From contig CACJMO010000002.1 in NCBI GenBank assembly GCA_902594545.1, positions 124,001-188,000 on the forward strand: a stretch of 64,000 nucleotides of DNA, written 5' to 3'. Shown here piece after piece: positions 18,644 through 26,941 of this stretch; position 1 is the first letter of the stretch, and every line of letters starts with the position of its first letter. Made by a program: the position numbers and the translations under genes. The DNA is from an uncultured SAR86 cluster bacterium. Its GTDB lineage: Bacteria; Pseudomonadota; Gammaproteobacteria; Magnimaribacterales; Magnimaribacteraceae. The notes under the pieces are model-generated. The model made no database searches, was not told where the DNA came from, and was given only the letters and a program-made list of their open reading frames with translations.

Positions 18644-19708
18644 ATGAAAATATTAAGAACACCCGACAAAAGCTTTGAAGGAATAACCGATTTTCCTTAT
18701 GAGCCCCACTACACAAATATAAAAACCCATGATGGTTCAGAATTGAGAATTCATCATATAGATGAAGGGCCTAAGGATGGACCTATTTTATTAGCAATGC
18801 ACGGCCAGCCAGTTTGGTGTTATCTCTATTCAAAGATGATACCTTTTTTGACCGATGCAGGTGTAAGAGTGATAGCTCCAGATTTACCGGGTTATGGAAA
18901 ATCTGATAAGCCCGCTTCAAGGGAAGACTATAGCTATCAAAATCAGGTGGATTGGATGGTCGATTGGTTAAATGCCAATGATTTTCAAAAAATTACATTC
19001 TTTGGGCAAGATTGGGGTGGCTTAATCGGATTAAGAATAGTTGCAAGAGAGCCTGATAGATTCTCAAAAGTCTCAATGGGAAATACCGGTCTTCCTTACA
19101 ATCCTGAAGTGTCTGAAGAGGTTATTGAAGAAATAAAAGCCTTCAGAGAAAGTAATATAAAACTTCATCCAATGTCGATGGCGAAACAGATAAGGCAAAT
19201 GGATAGTGGAAAAACTCATCCAGGTCTTAAGTTCATGTACTGGCAGAAATTTTGTTGGGATACCGAAGACTTGCCTATAGGTTTTATTCAATCGATGCAG
19301 ATGGATAAAAGATCTATGATTTCAACAATCCTTAATTATATTTTTATCCTGCTAGGAAAATACAGTGCATCACCTTTTAAGTCCTATGTTGCTAAAGCTT
19401 ATGAGGCGCCTTTTCCAGATCCAAGCTATAAAATGGGTCCGAGAGCTATGCCTAGTCACGTGCCGACAGTTCCCGATCAATCTTTAGAAGAACAGAGAAA
19501 AGCGAGGGAGTTTTTCTCTACGTGGGATAAACCTTTTCTCAGTGTTTTTGCAGGAGATGATCCAGTGACTAATGGAATTGAGAAAGACGTTTTAGAGATG
19601 TGCCCAAATGCAAAGAGTGCTGCCCATATTGGAGGTGGTCATTTTTACCAGTGGACAAGACCTAAAGAATTATCTGAATTATTAATTAATTTTATAAAGG
19701 AAAACTAA
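18644..19708 (+). CDS. Haloalkane dehalogenase-like hydrolase
   Basis: The 354-residue cytoplasmic alpha/beta hydrolase resembles the DhlA branch (RVIAPDLPGYGKSDKP at 75-90). The motif HGQPVWCYLY starts at residue 53, with Gln where DhlA-type enzymes usually have Glu or Asn. The nucleophile is Asp123 in GQDWGG with Trp124 as a possible halide ligand; Asp305 or Asp306 and His333 (GGGHF) complete the triad. The middle of the cap domain is longer than in typical 300-residue enzymes. Its stop overlaps the next start by one base (TAATG). It is clearly different from the first dehalogenase-like gene, so this is not a recent tandem copy. Confidence 0.82.
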   Translation: MKILRTPDKSFEGITDFPYEPHYTNIKTHDGSELRIHHIDEGPKDGPILLAMHGQPVWCYLYSKMIPFLTDAGVRVIAPDLPGYGKSDKPASREDYSYQNQVDWMVDWLNANDFQKITFFGQDWGGLIGLRIVAREPDRFSKVSMGNTGLPYNPEVSEEVIEEIKAFRESNIKLHPMSMAKQIRQMDSGKTHPGLKFMYWQKFCWDTEDLPIGFIQSMQMDKRSMISTILNYIFILLGKYSASPFKSYVAKAYEAPFPDPSYKMGPRAMPSHVPTVPDQSLEEQRKAREFFSTWDKPFLSVFAGDDPVTNGIEKDVLEMCPNAKSAAHIGGGHFYQWTRPKELSELLINFIKEN

Positions 19709-20631
19709 TGAACAGAGTAACGGAACATACAGGATCAAAATACCCAATAATTCAAGCACCCATGGGGTGGATTGCAAGAAGCCAATTAGCTTCTGCAGTT
19801 TGTAATGCTGGTGGTTTTGGCGTTATAGAAACCTCTTCGGGTGAAGTAGATAACTGTAAGGCTGAAATAGAAAAAATGTCAGAACTTACTGATCAACCCT
19901 TTGGAGTAAATCTGCCGCTACTCTTCTTAAGAGATGAAAGTATGGTGGAGTTCTGTGTTCAACATGGCGTGAAATTTGTAACCACATCCGCTGGAGATCC
20001 TTCCAAATATATAGATATACTCAAGTATGCTGGAATTACTGTTTATCACGCTGTGCCAAGCGTTGAAGGTGCCATTAAAGCTGCGGATTGCGGCGTGGAT
20101 GGACTGGTTGTTGAAGGCACAGAAGGTGGTGGATTCAAAAGCCCCGAAGAAGTAGGTCTTTTTGTATTAATCCAAGCAATTCGAAAGCAAATTGATCTTC
20201 CAATTATTGCAGCTGGTGGAATTGCTGATGGTGCCGGTATGGCTGCAGCTTTTGCGGTTGGTGCTGAGGGCATTCAAATGGGAACACGATTTGTCTCAAG
20301 CAAAGAAAGTCCGGTGCATGACAATTTTAAAAATTACATATTTGACTCCCCTCTCAATGGGACTTGGATATTGAATAAAACATCTAAGCCCGTAATTAGA
20401 GCATTGAGAACTGACTTCACTAAAGAAATCTTGGATGCTGGAGAAATGGATATGTCCGCAATGGGAAAAATACAGGATTTATACTTTGGGGGTGATATGA
20501 ATGCAGCACCTGCACTTTCAGGTCAATCGGTTGGTCTGATAGATGGTATTAAATCTGCTGAAGATATTATTCAAGACACCATAAAAGAATTTAATGAAGC
20601 ATGTTCAAAGCTCGGAGCATTGAAGCTATAG
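19708..20631 (+). CDS. Nitronate monooxygenase (2-nitropropane dioxygenase-like FMN enzyme)
   Basis: The 307-residue TIM-barrel flavoprotein begins with the family signature KYPIIQAPMGWIA near residues 11-23, and the FMN phosphate site AAGGIADGAGMAAAFAVGAEGIQMGTRF is near 170-197. The EGTEGGGF segment near 135-142 is in the position of the substrate loop; the family catalytic histidine, usually in GxxAGGH, is replaced here by Gly-Phe. The family oxidises nitronates, but many members act on other substrates. Translation is coupled to the upstream dehalogenase by a one-base overlap. Confidence 0.85.
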   Translation: MNRVTEHTGSKYPIIQAPMGWIARSQLASAVCNAGGFGVIETSSGEVDNCKAEIEKMSELTDQPFGVNLPLLFLRDESMVEFCVQHGVKFVTTSAGDPSKYIDILKYAGITVYHAVPSVEGAIKAADCGVDGLVVEGTEGGGFKSPEEVGLFVLIQAIRKQIDLPIIAAGGIADGAGMAAAFAVGAEGIQMGTRFVSSKESPVHDNFKNYIFDSPLNGTWILNKTSKPVIRALRTDFTKEILDAGEMDMSAMGKIQDLYFGGDMNAAPALSGQSVGLIDGIKSAEDIIQDTIKEFNEACSKLGALKL

Positions 20632-20633
20632 AT

Positions 20634-21104
20634 ATGTTCAATTTTAATCTACTGCCCTCCCCTGCAGATAATATTTACAAGGGCAATAAGATTGCTCAAT
20701 GGTTCTTTATTGCCTTCGTCTGCCTTATGACATGGAGATCAATCATCCATATGGTCTTTGAAAAATATGGCATGCACGAAATAGCAAACTTATTAGTTCT
20801 GTCCGGTGATCCAGATCCCATGCCACTAATTTATATGTTCTTTTCTTTGTGGGGTTTTGCTCAACTAATTTTTTGCGGAGTTTGTTGGATAGTTATTTTT
20901 AGATACAAATCATTGATACCTTTAATGTTGGTATTTTGGTTAATTGAATGGTCCGGAAGACTTTTTTTATATCCACTAATAGGTAGAGCAACCGTAGACA
21001 GTGGTATTTATTCCACTGGAAATACTCCGGGAGTAGAAGGTGCTCCTTATGTCACCATTATGTTGGTAATTTTTTTAATACTTTCCTTAAGAGAAAAAAA
21101 ATAA
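20634..21104 (+). CDS. Integral membrane protein of unknown function
   Basis: I start at the ATG at 20634, 2 bases after the preceding stop; an ATG at 20601 would overlap the upstream gene by 31 bases. The 156-residue protein has about four hydrophobic segments (near residues 22-41, 63-85, 90-108 and 135-150) and the polar loop HEIANLLVLSGDPDPMP. I do not recognise a family. Its position inside the operon suggests a role beside the detoxification enzymes, for example as a transporter or quinone-linked anchor, but nothing in the sequence shows this. Confidence 0.7.
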   Translation: MFNFNLLPSPADNIYKGNKIAQWFFIAFVCLMTWRSIIHMVFEKYGMHEIANLLVLSGDPDPMPLIYMFFSLWGFAQLIFCGVCWIVIFRYKSLIPLMLVFWLIEWSGRLFLYPLIGRATVDSGIYSTGNTPGVEGAPYVTIMLVIFLILSLREKK

Positions 21105-21111
21105 GAAAACT

Positions 21112-22218
21112 ATGAAGCAATTACAAACCTTAAAATCTGATCTTCATCAATCACGAATTGCCCTAGAACAGCTTGGAGAAGATATTCAGGACAGTGAAGT
21201 TCTTCTCCAAGTAGAGAAATTTTCATTTACTGCCAACAATGTAACTTATGGCGTTGCGGGCGATAGCATAGGTTATTGGAATTTTTTTCCAGCTATCAAT
21301 AATCCTAAAAATACATGGGGCTGTATACCGGTCTGGGGTTTTGCTGAAGTCATACTGTCGAATAACCCTGAAATAGAGCATGGTGAAAGAATATTTGGTT
21401 ATTTTCCTCCTGCTAACTTTTTAATTGTTAATCCAGTAAAAGTTTCTGCAGGGTCTTTTAGTGATGGCAAAGAGCATCGTAAAGAATTACCCCCTGTCTA
21501 CAACAACTATGTAAGGCTTAATGCTGAAACAGGCTACGATCAATCCATGGATAATATAAGAGCATTACTTTTCCCTCTCCATATCACGGCATTTTGTTTA
21601 TGTGATGCTTTAGAAGAGCAATCCTATGATGGTGCATCTCAGGTTCTTATAGTCAGTGCTTCAAGTAAAACAGCCATAGGTCTTGCTCAAGGTTTAGCTG
21701 AAACTGATGATTCACCAAAAATTGTTGGATTAACATCAAGCAATAACATTCAATTTGTCGAAAGCCTGGGTTGTTATGACCAAGTAATATCCTATGATGA
21801 TTTAAGTAGCATAAATAATGCTCCTTCAGTCATGGTTGATATGTCGGGTAACCAAGAAGTTTTATCTGCAGTCCAAAATAATTTGAAAGAAGATTTACTG
21901 AAGTGCCTAACTGTCGGTATGACACATTGGGACAAAGGAGGAACGGTGGACGAAGCTCTTGCACAAGCCGAGTTACAAGAAAGAACAGAATTCTTTTTTG
22001 CACCTGCTCATATACAAAAGCGAATAGGAGATTGGGGTCAGGAAGGATATGCAGAAAAAACGAATGCGTTTATGACCAGGAGAGCTAAACAAAGTAATGA
22101 TTGGATGCAAATCAAAAAGATTACGGGATTAGATAATTTTTCTGAAACCTACAAAGAAGTGGTTGCAGGAAATATAAATCCTAATGAGGGAATCATAGTA
22201 GAAGTTTATGATGCGTAA
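21112..22218 (+). CDS. DUF2855 family protein
   Basis: The 368-residue protein matches DUF2855: FSFTANNVTYGVAGDSIGYWNFFPA near residues 37-61, GCIPVWGFAEV, and a nucleotide-binding-like SASSKTAIGLAQGL segment near 183-196. The overall order (N-terminal catalytic-like domain, then a Rossmann-like region with VMVDMSG) resembles medium-chain dehydrogenases, so an oxidoreductase is a reasonable guess, but the family is uncharacterised to my knowledge. Its end overlaps the sulfatase start by 11 bases. Confidence 0.75.
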   Translation: MKQLQTLKSDLHQSRIALEQLGEDIQDSEVLLQVEKFSFTANNVTYGVAGDSIGYWNFFPAINNPKNTWGCIPVWGFAEVILSNNPEIEHGERIFGYFPPANFLIVNPVKVSAGSFSDGKEHRKELPPVYNNYVRLNAETGYDQSMDNIRALLFPLHITAFCLCDALEEQSYDGASQVLIVSASSKTAIGLAQGLAETDDSPKIVGLTSSNNIQFVESLGCYDQVISYDDLSSINNAPSVMVDMSGNQEVLSAVQNNLKEDLLKCLTVGMTHWDKGGTVDEALAQAELQERTEFFFAPAHIQKRIGDWGQEGYAEKTNAFMTRRAKQSNDWMQIKKITGLDNFSETYKEVVAGNINPNEGIIVEVYDA

Positions 22219-23863
22219 AAAGCTGACTTACTTTTTACCGGTACTTTTAATTTCGGGGTTTTTAATCTGGGAATACAAAGTAAATTTAATCATTTGGACA
22301 TTGCCTAAAATCATGAACTTGGTAAATCCAATTCAGGAGAATATATCAACGAATTGGTCAGAAGGTCCCTTTGAAATTTCAGATAAAAACGATTCTAGGC
22401 CAAATATTATTTTGATTTTGGCTGATGATATGGGTTACAACGATATATCTTTGCATAATGGCGGTGCTGCAGATGGTTCCCTAAAGACTCCTCATATTGA
22501 TTCATTGGCAGAAGATGGTATTTGGTTTTCTAGAGGTTATGCGGCTAATGCTACTTGTGCGCCATCAAGAGCTTCAATAATGACTGGAAAATATCCAACA
22601 AGATTTGGTTTTGAATTTACTCCTGTTCCTGATGCTGGAAGGATGGTTCTATCTTGGCTTGCAGAAGAGGATGACGCAGAGTTAAAAGCAAGAATTGACA
22701 GAGAATTAGCAATGAACTTACCTCCATTTATGGAGCAAGGTATGCCATCTGAGCAGATAACAATTGCTGAGGTTTTAAAGGATGCAGGATATTACACAGC
22801 GCACATCGGAAAATGGCATCTTGGTCATGCAGGTGGAATGGATCCTTTAAGCCAAGGATTTGTAGACTCTTTATCTTTGGGAGGTGCGTATTATTTACCG
22901 GAAGACCATCCAGAAGTAGTGAATGCAAAGTTTGATACTAGCATTGATAAGATGGTTTGGAGTTCAGGTCAATATGCGGCTAGGTTCAATGAAGGTGCTC
23001 TCTTCGAACCGGATAAATATGTAACAGATTACTACACGGACGAAGCGCTAAAAGTAATTGAAAAAAATAAAAATAGACCATTTTTCTTATATCTAAGTCA
23101 TTGGGCCATTCACAACCCTCTACAAGCTTTAAGGAGCGATGTAGAACAAATGAGTCATATGTCAGGTCACAATCTTCAAGTATATGCAGGAATGATTGCT
23201 TCTCTGGATAGAAGTGTGGGAAAAATTTTACAGAAATTAAAAGATTTAGATATTTATGGAAAAACCTTAATCATTTTTACTAGCGACAATGGTGGAGCTA
23301 ATTACATCGAATTAGAAGACATAAATAAACCGTTTAGAGGCTGGAAAATTAGTTTTTTTGAAGGGGGAATAAGAGTTCCTTTTATAGTAAGTTGGCCTGA
23401 CGAGATAACTCCAGGAATGATCTCTGACAGCGCAGTTCATCATTTTGATATTTTTCCAACAATTACGTCAGCGGCACAAGTTAAAACTTCTGATGAAAGA
23501 ATATTAGATGGAGTTGATTTGTTGCCTCACATAAAAAAAGAAAGTTCTGGAGAACCCCATGAAACACTTTTTTGGCGATCGGGAAATCATCAATCTGTTC
23601 TCCATAAAAAATGGAAATACATAATTAGTAAAAAAGAAAATAAACGCTGGTTATTCGATACTTCGATAGATCCTACAGAAAAAAATAACTTGATAGAAAG
23701 TCATCCCAAAGAAGCCAAACAAATAGAGGAGCTCTTAGAAAAATTTAATTCTGAGCAAAAAGAGCCTTTATTTCCGTCCGCTTTTGAGGCCCCAACTATG
23801 ATAGATAAGTATGACGGGCAAGAATACGAGGAAGGAGATGAGTATATTTACTGGTCTAATTAA
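22208..23863 (+). CDS. Membrane-anchored sulfatase (formylglycine type)
   Basis: The 551-residue enzyme has an N-terminal anchor (residues 8-21 and a second hydrophobic stretch near 26-40). The arylsulfatase core begins with NIILILADDMGYND (metal residues Asp73 and Asp74). The CAPSR motif at 117-121 is the C-x-P-S-R site where Cys117 is converted to formylglycine, followed by GKYPTR. GKWHLG near 201 and TSDNGG near 364 complete the active site. It would hydrolyse sulfate esters at the outer face of the inner membrane and needs a maturation enzyme that is not in the window. A start at the second Met (22211) is equally possible. Confidence 0.9.
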   Translation: MMRKKLTYFLPVLLISGFLIWEYKVNLIIWTLPKIMNLVNPIQENISTNWSEGPFEISDKNDSRPNIILILADDMGYNDISLHNGGAADGSLKTPHIDSLAEDGIWFSRGYAANATCAPSRASIMTGKYPTRFGFEFTPVPDAGRMVLSWLAEEDDAELKARIDRELAMNLPPFMEQGMPSEQITIAEVLKDAGYYTAHIGKWHLGHAGGMDPLSQGFVDSLSLGGAYYLPEDHPEVVNAKFDTSIDKMVWSSGQYAARFNEGALFEPDKYVTDYYTDEALKVIEKNKNRPFFLYLSHWAIHNPLQALRSDVEQMSHMSGHNLQVYAGMIASLDRSVGKILQKLKDLDIYGKTLIIFTSDNGGANYIELEDINKPFRGWKISFFEGGIRVPFIVSWPDEITPGMISDSAVHHFDIFPTITSAAQVKTSDERILDGVDLLPHIKKESSGEPHETLFWRSGNHQSVLHKKWKYIISKKENKRWLFDTSIDPTEKNNLIESHPKEAKQIEELLEKFNSEQKEPLFPSAFEAPTMIDKYDGQEYEEGDEYIYWSN

Positions 23864-23879
23864 CATAAAAAAATAAATC

Positions 23880-24278
23880 ATGAATCAACTAGCTCAAAAA
23901 ACTCATATCCCTTGGTGGCTCACTTTAATTATCTTTATGGAAGTTTGGCCTATGTTTTTAGGTCCTTATTGGGCCCTTACTGATCCAACTTTCTTTGGAA
24001 CTCCAGAATCCACAACGACTATTCTTGGAGATTGGATTTATACCGCAAGAAATCTTGCAGTAGGTTTTGCATTGATTCTTGCGTTCTATCTTAAGAATGC
24101 TCCAATGCTATTTATACTAATTTTTATTAGATTATTTACTGATTTAATTGATGGCCCAGCCTTTTGGTTCTTTAGGGATCAGGTTAGTGAAATTGCTTTC
24201 ATTATAGTTTTTCTGTTTGGGTACTACATACCAGCCATCATAGCTTTACGATATCTCTGGAAACAGATGAAAATATAA
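23880..24278 (+). CDS. Small integral membrane protein of unknown function
   Basis: The 132-residue protein has about four hydrophobic helices (near 13-30, 58-74, 76-92 and 104-125) and conserved-looking polar signatures between them: TPEST at 43-47 and RLFTDLIDGPAFWFF near 84-98. It resembles the 20634 gene product in size and helix number but not obviously in sequence. I do not recognise a family. It is the last gene before a 78-base gap that has a possible new promoter. Confidence 0.65.
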   Translation: MNQLAQKTHIPWWLTLIIFMEVWPMFLGPYWALTDPTFFGTPESTTTILGDWIYTARNLAVGFALILAFYLKNAPMLFILIFIRLFTDLIDGPAFWFFRDQVSEIAFIIVFLFGYYIPAIIALRYLWKQMKI

Positions 24279-24302
24279 AGCATTACTTTTAAAAAAAGTT
24301 TA

Positions 24303-24331
24303 CTGTCTATAAATTAATCATTTTATATACT
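24303..24331 (+). promoter_or_regulatory. Possible sigma-70 promoter upstream of the second nitronate monooxygenase gene
   Basis: A TATACT -10 hexamer at 24326-24331 matches the consensus in five of six positions and is 17 bases downstream of a weak -35 (CTGTCT, 24303-24308). It lies in the only sizeable gap of the plus-strand run, 26 bases before the start codon, with a strong GGAGGAG ribosome site at 24348. The call rests on the -10 and on position only. Confidence 0.35.
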
Positions 24332-24356
24332 AAGTTTCAAAATTTATGGAGGAGAA

Positions 24357-25328
24357 ATGAAAACACAAATAACTGAACTTTTTGACATTGAGCATCCTAT
24401 TATTCAAGGGGGCATGCATTATGTTGGTTTTGCGGAATTGGCTGCGGCTGTATCGAATGCGGGTGGGCTTGGAATCATAACCGGACTAACCCAAGGAACA
24501 CCTGAAAAATTGGATGCTGAAATAAAGAAATGCCAAGCCTTAACAGATAAACCATTTGGCGTAAATTTAACCTTTTTACCTTCCCTTACTCCTCCAGATT
24601 ATCCAGGATTAATTGAAGTAATTATAAATAACGGCGTTAAAGTAGTAGAAACAGCTGGAAGAAATCCTGCCGTTTATATGCCTGCAATGAAGGATGCAGG
24701 AATTAAAGTCATACACAAATGTACATCGGTAAGACATTCTCTTAAAGCACAAGATATAGGTTGTGATGCTGTTTCAGTAGATGGATTTGAGTGCGGAGGT
24801 CATCCTGGAGAAGATGACATACCAAACTTTATACTCCTTCCAAGAGCAGCTGATGAATTAGATATACCATTTGTTGCATCTGGCGGAATGGCGGATGCAA
24901 GAAGTCTTGTTGCTGCTATGGCGCTGGGAGCTGAAGGCATGAATATGGGCACTCGTTTCATTGCAACAGAAGATGCGCCTGTTCATCAGAATGTAAAAGA
25001 AGCAATTGTTAATGCTAGTGAACTCGATACAAGATTAATCATGAGATCTCTAACTAACACTGAGAGAGTATTGAATAATCCAGCTGTGGAAAGTTTGATG
25101 GCAAAAGAAAAGGCCTTGGGTGATGACCTGAAATTTGAAGATATAGTAGATGAAGTTGCAGGAGTCTATCCAAAAGTCATGATGGAAGGTGAGCCAGAAG
25201 CTGGTGCTTGGTCATGTGGTATGGTAGCGGGATTAGTAAGTGACATACCATCTGTAAAAGAGTTGATAGACAGGATAATGTCTGAGGCCGAAGAGATAAT
25301 TGCCTCAAAACTATCAAAGGCTATCTAG
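24357..25328 (+). CDS. Nitronate monooxygenase-like FMN enzyme (second copy)
   Basis: The 323-residue protein starts FDIEHPIIQGGMHYVGFAELAAAVSNAGGLGIITG, the family's N-terminal barrel strand, and carries ASGGMADARSLVAAMALGAEGMNMGTRF near residues 178-205 for FMN phosphate. The segment DGFECGGHPGEDD near 141-153 contains the catalytic histidine context (CGGH, His148) that the first copy at 19708 lacks. This copy is therefore the better candidate for genuine nitronate oxidation. It has its own strong ribosome site and a possible promoter. Confidence 0.88.
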   Translation: MKTQITELFDIEHPIIQGGMHYVGFAELAAAVSNAGGLGIITGLTQGTPEKLDAEIKKCQALTDKPFGVNLTFLPSLTPPDYPGLIEVIINNGVKVVETAGRNPAVYMPAMKDAGIKVIHKCTSVRHSLKAQDIGCDAVSVDGFECGGHPGEDDIPNFILLPRAADELDIPFVASGGMADARSLVAAMALGAEGMNMGTRFIATEDAPVHQNVKEAIVNASELDTRLIMRSLTNTERVLNNPAVESLMAKEKALGDDLKFEDIVDEVAGVYPKVMMEGEPEAGAWSCGMVAGLVSDIPSVKELIDRIMSEAEEIIASKLSKAI

Positions 25329-25338
25329 CGGAGTAAAT

Positions 25339-25878
25339 TTGGTACGATCTTCCCGAAAGGTACACAAGTATCTCAGCTTGGCGATCTCTGTTCAGCTTTT
25401 GTTATGGACGGTATCTGGTATTTATTTCTCTTTTAATAAGATCGAAGACGTCAGAGGCAATCAGTATTTAAAGCCTGTTGATATAATTGAAGCGCCTAAA
25501 GGAAATAAAATTAGTCATGAGCAAGCTCTCGAGATAGTTTTTGATCAAACCTACCTTGAGCCTTTGATCCTCACAGAGATATCTCAAGAGGCGCCAGGTT
25601 CAGAATACAGAGGAAGGGACCTCCCTCTCTATAAAATAGAGTCAAGCGATGAAAACTCTAAAAATATAAATGTCTATGTAGACCCTTATTCGGCAAAGAT
25701 AGTGGCAATTCGATCAAATCAATGGCGAATTTGGGACTTTATGTGGGGAATTCACATCATGGACTGGAATGAAAGGGACAATATAGGAAACATTTTTTTA
25801 AAAGTATTCTCCATTCTTGCTTTATTAAGTGCCCTTTCTGGAATCTACCTTTTCTTTTCAGCGAATAAGAGAAATTAG
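25339..25878 (+). CDS. PepSY-type membrane protein
   Basis: I choose the TTG at 25339, which has GCGGAG at 25328-25333 with suitable spacing and leaves the upstream gene intact; an in-frame TTG at 25300 would overlap that gene. The protein of about 179 residues has a first helix (SLAISVQLLLWTVSGIYFSF), a periplasmic domain with the PepSY-like pattern ISHEQALEIVF and VYVDPYSAKIVAI, a WDFMWGIHIMDW segment and a C-terminal helix. This is the layout of the PepSY-associated TM proteins, some linked to iron reduction. The exact function is unknown. Confidence 0.7.
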   Translation: MVRSSRKVHKYLSLAISVQLLLWTVSGIYFSFNKIEDVRGNQYLKPVDIIEAPKGNKISHEQALEIVFDQTYLEPLILTEISQEAPGSEYRGRDLPLYKIESSDENSKNINVYVDPYSAKIVAIRSNQWRIWDFMWGIHIMDWNERDNIGNIFLKVFSILALLSALSGIYLFFSANKRN

Positions 25879-25879
25879 T

Positions 25880-26173
25880 TCATTTTAAGGAGTCTTTAAA
25901 CCATTCTGGCAATAAATCAATATTGTGTTTTTTTGCAAATTTAGCAATCATCGGAATGGTGATTGGAGCAAAAGGTATTATCGCAAGTAATCCGAAACTT
26001 AAGTCTTTAAGTATCTCATTCAACTGCTTATTGGCCCTTTCCAATGATTCTTCATCTGCTTCTCCTTTTAAGTAATCACTATAGGTGGTCAACATTTGCC
26101 TCGAGGACTCAGTTTCATAAGCAAACTTTTCTTTTAGAAAGGCTATAATTCTTTTGATTCTTCCATCAAACAT
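25880..26173 (-). CDS. Small hypothetical protein, LETM1-like C-terminal motif
   Basis: The 97-residue protein is helical with one hydrophobic stretch (DLSFGLLAIIPFAPITIPMIAKFA, about residues 57-80) and ends in KKHNIDLLPEWFK. The 'PFAPIT...P...K.A.K..IDLLPEWFK' end recalls bacterial LETM1-like short proteins, but the match is weak and from memory. It is the only minus-strand gene between two long plus-strand runs and ends one base after the PepSY stop. Confidence 0.6.
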   Translation of the reverse strand: MFDGRIKRIIAFLKEKFAYETESSRQMLTTYSDYLKGEADEESLERANKQLNEILKDLSFGLLAIIPFAPITIPMIAKFAKKHNIDLLPEWFKDSLK

Positions 26174-26212
26174 AGAATCAGTATACTAATTAATTATGAT
26201 AAAAAAGTAGAT

Positions 26213-26866
26213 TTGAACAAAGAAGAAAGATTCCTGTATATAAATAAAGAGCTCCAAAAGCTCTATCCTAAAACTCCAATACCGCTAGATCATGACTCAC
26301 TTTATACGCTGCTAGTGGCGGTATTATTATCTGCCCAATGCACAGATGTTAGGGTTAATCAGGTAACACCTAAACTTTTCGCTCTTGCCGACAATCCGTT
26401 TGATATGTCTAAAGTAAAGACATCAGAAATAAAAAAAATTATCAGGCCGTGTGGCCTATCGCCAAAAAAATCTAAGGCTATCTCTGAGCTAAGCAAAATC
26501 CTATGCAAGAAATATGATGGAGAAGTTCCAGAATGTTTTGAAGCTTTAGAGGAGCTTCCAGGTGTGGGTCATAAAACAGCATCAGTTGTAATGAGTCAAG
26601 GATTTAATCACCCTGCATTCCCTATCGATACACACATCCACAGACTTGCACAAAGATGGAGATTATCAAAAGGTAAAAATGTAAAGCAAACAGAAAAGGA
26701 CCTAAAAAAAGGATTTCCTGAAAAAGACTGGAACAGGCTTCACTTACAAATCATTTTTTATGGCAGAGAATTTTGTACAGCCAGGGGATGCGATGGGAGG
26801 GTGTGTTCTATTTGTAAAGTCGTCAATGAGGGGAGGAAATCCCCAATTATTACTAATAAAGCCTAA
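26213..26866 (+). CDS. nth: Endonuclease III (DNA glycosylase/AP lyase), altered cysteine loop
   Basis: The 217-residue enzyme removes oxidised pyrimidines and nicks abasic sites. The helix-hairpin-helix LPGVGHKTASVV contains the catalytic Lys121, and Asp139 in FPIDTHIHR is the second catalytic residue. The start is TTG, in line with the MNK start of E. coli Nth. The C-terminal cysteines are at 188, 193, 198 and 201, spacing x4-x4-x2, not the C-x6-C-x2-C-x5-C of the usual [4Fe-4S] loop, so the cluster may be absent or bound differently. Confidence 0.9.
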   Translation: MNKEERFLYINKELQKLYPKTPIPLDHDSLYTLLVAVLLSAQCTDVRVNQVTPKLFALADNPFDMSKVKTSEIKKIIRPCGLSPKKSKAISELSKILCKKYDGEVPECFEALEELPGVGHKTASVVMSQGFNHPAFPIDTHIHRLAQRWRLSKGKNVKQTEKDLKKGFPEKDWNRLHLQIIFYGREFCTARGCDGRVCSICKVVNEGRKSPIITNKA

Positions 26867-26897
26867 AGAATATAGGGAGAAGTAATAGCTCATTCTG

Positions 26898-26903
26898 TAT
26901 AAT
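26898..26903 (+). promoter_or_regulatory. Possible -10 element upstream of glyA
   Basis: A perfect TATAAT, directly preceded by TG, lies 39 bases before the glyA ATG in the 75-base gap after nth. No clear -35 is seen at the right distance. It is a candidate start for the glyA-nrdR-rib-nusB transcript. Confidence 0.35.
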
Positions 26904-26941
26904 CATCAAAGTCGCCCAATTTTATTATTTAAAAAAAACCT

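Noticed and set aside
25300-25338. Upstream TTG start for the PepSY gene
   Set aside because: It would overlap the nitronate monooxygenase gene by 29 bases and has no ribosome site; TTG at 25339 has one at good spacing.
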